A DNA stretch of 64,000 bases from contig CAZIOP010000001.1 of the NCBI GenBank assembly GCA_964540895.1, positions 496,001-560,000 on the forward strand, read 5' to 3'. The notes beneath the pieces were generated by a model. The model had not been told where the DNA came from and did not search any database. It saw only the letters and a list, made by a program, of their open reading frames with translations. Every line of letters starts with the position of its first letter. Positions within the stretch are counted from its first letter, which is position 1. The stretch is from Patescibacterium sp964540895 (GTDB lineage Bacteria > Patescibacteriota > Patescibacteriia > Patescibacteriales > Patescibacteriaceae). A program made the position numbers and the translations under genes. This document shows, in pieces, positions 59,917-64,000 of the stretch.

Positions 59917-59938
59917 ATCTATGACAGTCATCATAGAT
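59917..59938 (-). repeat. Inverted repeat in the tRNA-Asn leader
   Basis: Arms ATCTATGA / TCATAGAT (8 bp) with a 6-nt loop, placed just after the predicted start site and 6 nt before the tRNA 5' end. It might help 5' processing or be an RNase P-side barrier hairpin; no U-tract, so it is not a terminator for rpoD. Confidence 0.5.
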
Positions 59939-59947
59939 ACGTATATT

Positions 59948-59976
59948 AGAATAGACGAATCAATAAAGAATGTCAA
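59948..59976 (-). promoter_or_regulatory. tRNA-Asn promoter
   Basis: Minus strand: TTGACA at 59971-59976, 17-nt spacer, TATTCT at 59948-59953. The -35 lies 4 nt after the rpoD stop codon, and the leader to the tRNA is about 30 nt. Confidence 0.75.
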
Positions 59977-59979
59977 TTC

Positions 59980-61224
59980 TTAATAATCCTTCAACTTCTT
60001 GATCAAGGAATGCTTCTGGATTTTTTCTAAAGTCTTGTATTCAATCTGTCTGATACGCTCACGAGTAACATCAAATTCAGCACCCACTTCTTCCAAGGTA
60101 TGAGATACACCATCAAGGAGGCCAAAACGCATCTCTAAAATCTTTTGTTCTCGTGGCGTAAGTTGAGTAATAATTTCATGAACATAATCTTTCAGAAGTT
60201 GAAGGGCGGCTGCTCGATCCGGCGTAACATTCTTCACATCTTCAATAAAGTCTTCGAGAGTTGAATCCTCTTCATCTTCACCAACAGTAGTTTCAAGCGA
60301 AATTGTATCTTGAGAAATCTTAATAATATAACGTACCTTATCAATTGTCTCTCCCATTTCTGAAGCAATTTCTTCTGGTAATGGTTCACGTCCTAAATCT
60401 TGAATTAGCTGACGTTGAATATGTTGAAACTTATTAATTGTTTCCACCATGTGTACTGGAATACGGATAGTTCGTGATTGATCAGCTAACGAACGAGTAA
60501 TAGCTTGACGAATCCACCAGGTCGCATACGTAGAAAACTTATAACCTTTACGATATTCAAATTTTTCAACTGCTCGAAATAAACCAATATTTCCTTCCTG
60601 GATTAAATCCAAGAGACTTAAACCTTTTGAACCAGCAAACTTTTTGGCAATTGAAACAACTAAACGTAAGTTAGCTTCAATTAATTTCCGTTCAGCATCT
60701 TTATCACCTCGTTCTTTACGTTTGGCTAACTCAATTTCTTCTTCCGTTGTTAACAATGGTACTTTACCAATTTCTCGCAAATACATCTGAATCGAGTCCG
60801 CTGATAACTCAGAAATATCAAACTTTAAACGATCTTTGTCACTACCCAAGATAGAAGACAATTGAGTTGCTTTTTTGGTGTTAGCATCAAAATCCAAAAA
60901 GCCACCCGAATCTTCAATAATTCTGATACTATTTCTTTGCAATCGTTCTAAAGTTAACTCGTAATCGTAAATATAGTGTTCAACTTGCGGAAAGACTTGT
61001 AGTAATTCTGTTTCAGTAACAAAACCACGTGGTCGAACTTTAGCCACCATATCATCAATGGCTTTCATGTCTGGTTTTGGGAGCACCTTAGAATCTCTGA
61101 CTGGAAGTTGAGTGCTCACTGGCTTTTTATGTGGAGCAGACTTACTTGGAGCTGTTTTCTTAGCCGCTGGTTTTTTTGTAGTTTTAATAATTTTTTTTAC
61201 AGGCTTCTTATTAGCTTTAGGCAT
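59980..61224 (-). CDS. rpoD: Primary RNA polymerase sigma factor
   Basis: 414 residues. A Lys/Ala/Pro-rich low-complexity N-terminus (residues 1-50) is followed by a region 1.1-like segment, region 1.2 (DSIQMYLREIGKVPLL), the full region 2 (SLLDLIQEGNIGLFRAVEKF, KFSTYATWWIRQAI) for -10 recognition, region 3, and region 4 with REQKILEMRFGLLDG and TLEEVGAEFDVTRERIRQIE for -35 recognition. All primary sigma motifs are present, consistent with the TTGACA/TATAAT promoters seen here. It follows dnaG by 9 nt; dnaG-rpoD is the ancient macromolecular synthesis operon. Confidence 0.97.
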   Translation of the reverse strand: MPKANKKPVKKIIKTTKKPAAKKTAPSKSAPHKKPVSTQLPVRDSKVLPKPDMKAIDDMVAKVRPRGFVTETELLQVFPQVEHYIYDYELTLERLQRNSIRIIEDSGGFLDFDANTKKATQLSSILGSDKDRLKFDISELSADSIQMYLREIGKVPLLTTEEEIELAKRKERGDKDAERKLIEANLRLVVSIAKKFAGSKGLSLLDLIQEGNIGLFRAVEKFEYRKGYKFSTYATWWIRQAITRSLADQSRTIRIPVHMVETINKFQHIQRQLIQDLGREPLPEEIASEMGETIDKVRYIIKISQDTISLETTVGEDEEDSTLEDFIEDVKNVTPDRAAALQLLKDYVHEIITQLTPREQKILEMRFGLLDGVSHTLEEVGAEFDVTRERIRQIEYKTLEKIQKHSLIKKLKDY

Positions 61225-61233
61225 ACAGTAATA

Positions 61234-63090
61234 TTACAAGGACAATTGTCGGATCTCTTCGGCCAGTCCTTTAAATTCTTTGAGTAAATCAAGCAACCGA
61301 TCTTCGTCGGCCGCGGTACGATCTCTGCGCGATTCAAGTTCAAAAATCAAGCGGGTCACGACCTTAAGACGGCTGTTTAAATAAAAATGCCGTAATTCTT
61401 TGATAGAAGTGCCAATGAGCGCTTGAGCCTGTTCAAACGTAGTTTCAAAAAAATTTCTCTCAACTAAAAGAGCGAGTCGATCTAATGCCTGAATATCGCT
61501 CGCCGAGTCGTGGCCATAATCAAGTAGCCAGCTACGCAATGCCATATAGTCAAGAGCTTCTTGCTTGCGGTCTGTTTGAGAGGAGCCGGAAGCCTTATTC
61601 TTATTATAATATATAACTAGCTGTCTGTAAATAGCTTGATTAGCACTTCCTACTATTTGATCAATTGGTAATCGACTGGCTACAGAGTCAATAAAAGTTG
61701 GGAAACGGAGTAATAATCCAAGTAATTGTTCTGATAATAATTCGGGACGATTAGCTCCGGCTGGATCATGTTGATGTCTTGGTTGTTCATCTACTGTTTG
61801 TACTGGGGTTTGAGCTTTGATAACTGCTTCTCGTATAATACTTTCATCAACACTAATTAATTGACTAACATGTTTTACCCAATAATCCTGCTCTACTCGA
61901 TTAACAATCTTAGCTAATTTTGGACTTATCTTTTTTACTATTGCTCGCAGATCAGTGGTTGAAGAAATATCAATATGTTTAGAAATTTCTTTAATATAAT
62001 ATTCCATCACCGGCATAGTCTCCTCCACTGCTTTTTTCCAACCTTCTGGATTGAGACGAATACATTCATCAGGATCTTTACCCTCTGGTAATACAATAAT
62101 ATTTGTTTCTAATTCAGCGGCTAAGGTATGTTCACTACCTCGTTCAACTGCAAGATGGCCTGCTGCATCAGTGTCATAGGCAAAAGCTACTCGATTAGTA
62201 TAACGTTGTAGTAGCCTTACTTGCTCAGCGGTTAAAGCTGTACCTGAAGTCGCAATAACATTTTGAAAACCAGCTTCATGTGCAGTGACACAGTCCATTT
62301 GACCTTCCATAATAATAACAGATTCTTTTTCACGGATAGCCAGTTTGGCTTTATCTAAACCAAAAATTAACTTACTTTTGTCATAGACAATACTTTGCGG
62401 ACTATTAATATATTTACCTTGTAAATCACGATCTGCAAAGTCAGGTAAGATACGACCAGTAAATCCAACCACATTGCCATTTACTTCTCGTAAAGGAAAC
62501 ATAACACGACCACGAAACCGATTATAATATCTACCTGTTTCAGCTTTACGAGCAGACAGACCGGCCATAAAAATTTCATCATCACTAAATTTTTTACTTT
62601 TCAAAAAAGTAATAACATCATCCCATGATTCAGGAGCGTAGCCAATCATCCAATCATGGATTGTTTCTTTCTTCAGGCCACGCTTCATAAGATAATTGCG
62701 AGCCGGCTCACCACTTGTTTGATGAAGCAGAATATCATGATAATAACGTGCAGCCTGATCTAAAAGATCTAAAATACGGTTACGTTTAGAAATTTCTGGT
62801 CCACTTTCTCTTTGCAATACAACTCCTGCTCGGGGAGCTAGCAATCGTAAAGCTTCCGGAAATGTTAATTTCTCAATTTCCATAATAAAAGAAAACAAAT
62901 CACCACCCTTCCCACATCCAAAACAATGCCAGACTTGTTTAGTGGGACTAACATTAAACGAAGGGGTTTTTTCATTATGAAAAGGACACCGGCCAATAAA
63001 ATTGGTACCAGCCGCTTTTAATGGCATATATTGACGAATAATTTCGACAATATCAAGCCGAGCTTTTATTTCGTCTGATGGACTAAGCAT
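61234..63090 (-). CDS. dnaG: DNA primase
   Basis: 618 residues. The N-terminal CHC2 zinc finger is CPFHNEKTPSF...WHCFGCGKGG near 36-64. The catalytic Toprim core has VIIMEGQMDCVTAHEAG with the catalytic Glu and AYDTDAAGHLA. The C-terminal helicase-interacting domain starts at about 450 after a Gln/Pro/His-rich linker. It makes RNA primers for replication together with DnaB. A possible -10 (TATAGG) ends 8 nt before the ATG, so a leaderless start is likely. rpsU is not adjacent. Confidence 0.97.
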   Translation of the reverse strand: MLSPSDEIKARLDIVEIIRQYMPLKAAGTNFIGRCPFHNEKTPSFNVSPTKQVWHCFGCGKGGDLFSFIMEIEKLTFPEALRLLAPRAGVVLQRESGPEISKRNRILDLLDQAARYYHDILLHQTSGEPARNYLMKRGLKKETIHDWMIGYAPESWDDVITFLKSKKFSDDEIFMAGLSARKAETGRYYNRFRGRVMFPLREVNGNVVGFTGRILPDFADRDLQGKYINSPQSIVYDKSKLIFGLDKAKLAIREKESVIIMEGQMDCVTAHEAGFQNVIATSGTALTAEQVRLLQRYTNRVAFAYDTDAAGHLAVERGSEHTLAAELETNIIVLPEGKDPDECIRLNPEGWKKAVEETMPVMEYYIKEISKHIDISSTTDLRAIVKKISPKLAKIVNRVEQDYWVKHVSQLISVDESIIREAVIKAQTPVQTVDEQPRHQHDPAGANRPELLSEQLLGLLLRFPTFIDSVASRLPIDQIVGSANQAIYRQLVIYYNKNKASGSSQTDRKQEALDYMALRSWLLDYGHDSASDIQALDRLALLVERNFFETTFEQAQALIGTSIKELRHFYLNSRLKVVTRLIFELESRRDRTAADEDRLLDLLKEFKGLAEEIRQLSL

Positions 63091-63130
63091 ATGGTCTACC
63101 TATACTACTACAAAACCAAGACTAAGCAAA

Positions 63131-63523
63131 TTACATGTTTCGAAGCATATTAGAGAAACGTTGACTACGAGGATCATTGTTAGGAGAGCTGGTATGTGGT
63201 CTTTTTCTTTGAGGAAAGCCACTTGGTCTAATAAAACCTCTGAGTCGTTTAATTTCTTGCTCAACTAACTCCCCATCATACTCCCCACTATGGGCAGATG
63301 TGCCCTCATAGCTTGCTTGTTTTTGATCAAGATGAAGGTTAATAACTATTGAATCGTCAGACTCTTCAACGTAAATATGAAAACGTGGATAGAAATTATT
63401 GCCTAACTTACGAACAAAACTTCCCTGCCCTGTATGTCGAGATTCAATGTAAGTATACCCAGCAGTACGAAGAAATAAAGCAGGGGTAGAATCGATATCA
63501 GATTGTGCGAGGATAAGTTTCAT
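63131..63523 (-). CDS. Conserved hypothetical protein abutting tRNA-Ser
   Basis: 130 residues from the ATG at 63523; a longer frame from 63589 is rejected because it runs through the tRNA-Ser gene. The N-terminal part (LAQSDIDSTPALFLRTAGY, HTGQGSFVRKLG, YPRFHIYVEE) and the block INLHLDQKQASYEG...AHSGEYDGELVEQEIKRLRGF look like one folded domain. The last 35 residues are a Pro/Arg/Ser-rich tail. No signal peptide or membrane helix. The ATG is one base after the tRNA-Ser discriminator, so translation must begin at the processed tRNA boundary or from an internal start. Confidence 0.7.
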   Translation of the reverse strand: MKLILAQSDIDSTPALFLRTAGYTYIESRHTGQGSFVRKLGNNFYPRFHIYVEESDDSIVINLHLDQKQASYEGTSAHSGEYDGELVEQEIKRLRGFIRPSGFPQRKRPHTSSPNNDPRSQRFSNMLRNM

Positions 63524-63524
63524 G

Positions 63525-63611
63525 CGGAAGGACGGGGATTCGAACCCCGGAGACCCGTTAAGGTCTACTTGCTTTCCAAGCAAGCGCACTCGACCACTAT
63601 GCGATCCTTCC
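63525..63611 (-). tRNA. tRNA-Ser (anticodon GGA)
   Basis: 87 nt. Acceptor arms GGAAGGA / TCCTTCC, anticodon stem CTTGC/GCAAG with loop TTGGAAA giving GGA, a long variable arm (TAGACCTTAACGGGTCT) as expected for serine, and a GGTTCGAAT T-loop. Discriminator G; the next bases are CA, so CCA is not encoded. It reads UCC and UCU. Confidence 0.96.
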
Positions 63612-63620
63612 GAGAGAATA

Positions 63621-64000
63621 CTATTTTACTAATTTTTTCCGTATCATTGATCGCAAGCCTTCAGCGGCTGATCCGTCAGGATGAGTAAAATCAGTATATG
63701 GGATAGCACCGGCCATGTATTCATTATTAATAAAGCTGGCGGGTGTTCCTCCAACACCAAGTTGTTTAACTGTTTCTTTTTGCGCCAATATCTTAGCCTG
63801 ATGAGGCACTTTAGTCAAACAGTCATTATAGGTATTTTCATCAAGCTGTATGGTTTTGCCAGCTGCTTTAATTGACTCAACTGACAAAGTTCCATTCTTG
63901 TTTTGTTTAAATAGTTCATGATACATCTCCCAGAATTTATCTTGATCAGCCGCACACTCCGAAGCATTAGCTGCAGGCAAGGCTAACTCATGACTAGATA
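63621..64000 (-). CDS. DsbA-family thioredoxin-fold protein, C-terminal part
   Basis: Partial: the frame is open to the window edge, beyond the TTG at 63980 (upstream codons read SHELALPAANASECA). The visible part holds the helical insert of DsbA-like proteins (AADQDKFWEMYHELFKQNK) and the cis-Pro strand LGVGGTPASFINNEYMAG. The CxxC motif would lie outside the window. It is the second member of the family here. The first stands at the start of the wall-protein operon at the other end. Ends TAG, 10 nt before tRNA-Ser. Confidence 0.85.
   Translation of the reverse strand, partial: SSHELALPAANASECAADQDKFWEMYHELFKQNKNGTLSVESIKAAGKTIQLDENTYNDCLTKVPHQAKILAQKETVKQLGVGGTPASFINNEYMAGAIPYTDFTHPDGSAAEGLRSMIRKKLVK

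Noticed and set aside
63524..63589. Longer start for the hypothetical gene at 63131
   Set aside because: The extra 22 codons are the tRNA-Ser sequence read on the same strand.
1..64000. UGA reassigned to an amino acid, as in some CPR groups
   Set aside because: All recognised genes are complete without in-frame TGA and one gene ends in TGA; there is no positive evidence for recoding in this window.

Overview
The window looks like part of the chromosome of a Candidate Phyla Radiation (Patescibacteria) bacterium. It is AT-rich and densely packed, with short gaps and many overlapping genes. It carries families typical of that group: several VirB2/TrbC-like two-helix proteins, a DUF3160 lipid-anchored or membrane-anchored protein, FemAB and a divergent Mur ligase, a group I intron in a tRNA, and small orphan membrane proteins. 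The standard genetic code applies. Of the 60 coding regions whose stop is visible, 48 end in TAA, 11 in TAG and only one (prfA) in TGA. I cannot place it more finely than the phylum-level group.

Layout. 1-6610: the start of xth on the minus strand, then a tight plus-strand operon. The operon holds a membrane DsbA-like oxidase, four proteins sharing a two-helix T4SS-pilin-like anchor (three carry a different peptidoglycan-active domain: M15/VanY, 3D, NlpC/P60), a small cysteine-rich membrane protein, a second 3D protein, and a DUF4258/DUF2283 pair. 6627-14490: a heptad-repeat coiled-coil protein, then rpoC and rpoB behind a long leader. 14900-23596: a minus-strand run of Mur ligase, FemAB, ruvA, NIF3, htpX, SET-domain protein, lemA and a eukaryotic-type ileS. 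23699-30654: uvrB, a small membrane protein, a NUDIX hydrolase, parB-parA, tRNA-Leu, rpmE and prfA-prmC. 30694-34475: two secreted proteins, one with BNR-like repeats and a dockerin-like end, the other a beta-helix; both look acquired. 34515-47554: rplY, rodA, DUF3160, gyrB, an SPFH protein with a 54-residue membrane partner, eno, an ABC exporter and metG. 47607-55956: small conserved proteins, a phosphatase, an NRAMP-like transporter, a TipA-type MerR regulator, a beta-CASP nuclease, a degenerate HAD protein, an ABC-F protein and an orphan. 56183-59224: a small accessory island with MarR and its operator, DUF1428, a tandem VOC protein, an AAC(3)-I-like acetyltransferase and an orphan. 59286-64000: tRNA-Asn split by a group I intron carrying an HNH endonuclease, rpoD, dnaG, a conserved hypothetical directly abutting tRNA-Ser, and a second DsbA-like gene cut by the window edge.

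How the genes work together. The strongest candidate for an undescribed system is the 405-6179 operon. A DsbA-like enzyme is encoded with cysteine-rich exported proteins that present cell-wall-cutting domains on a common pilin-like membrane anchor. This would fit an episymbiont that must open its own or a host's wall for a surface conduit. The regulatory style is also distinctive. Many housekeeping genes have a good -10 element only 6-9 nt before the ATG, so their mRNAs are probably leaderless, while four accessory genes carry clear Shine-Dalgarno sequences.
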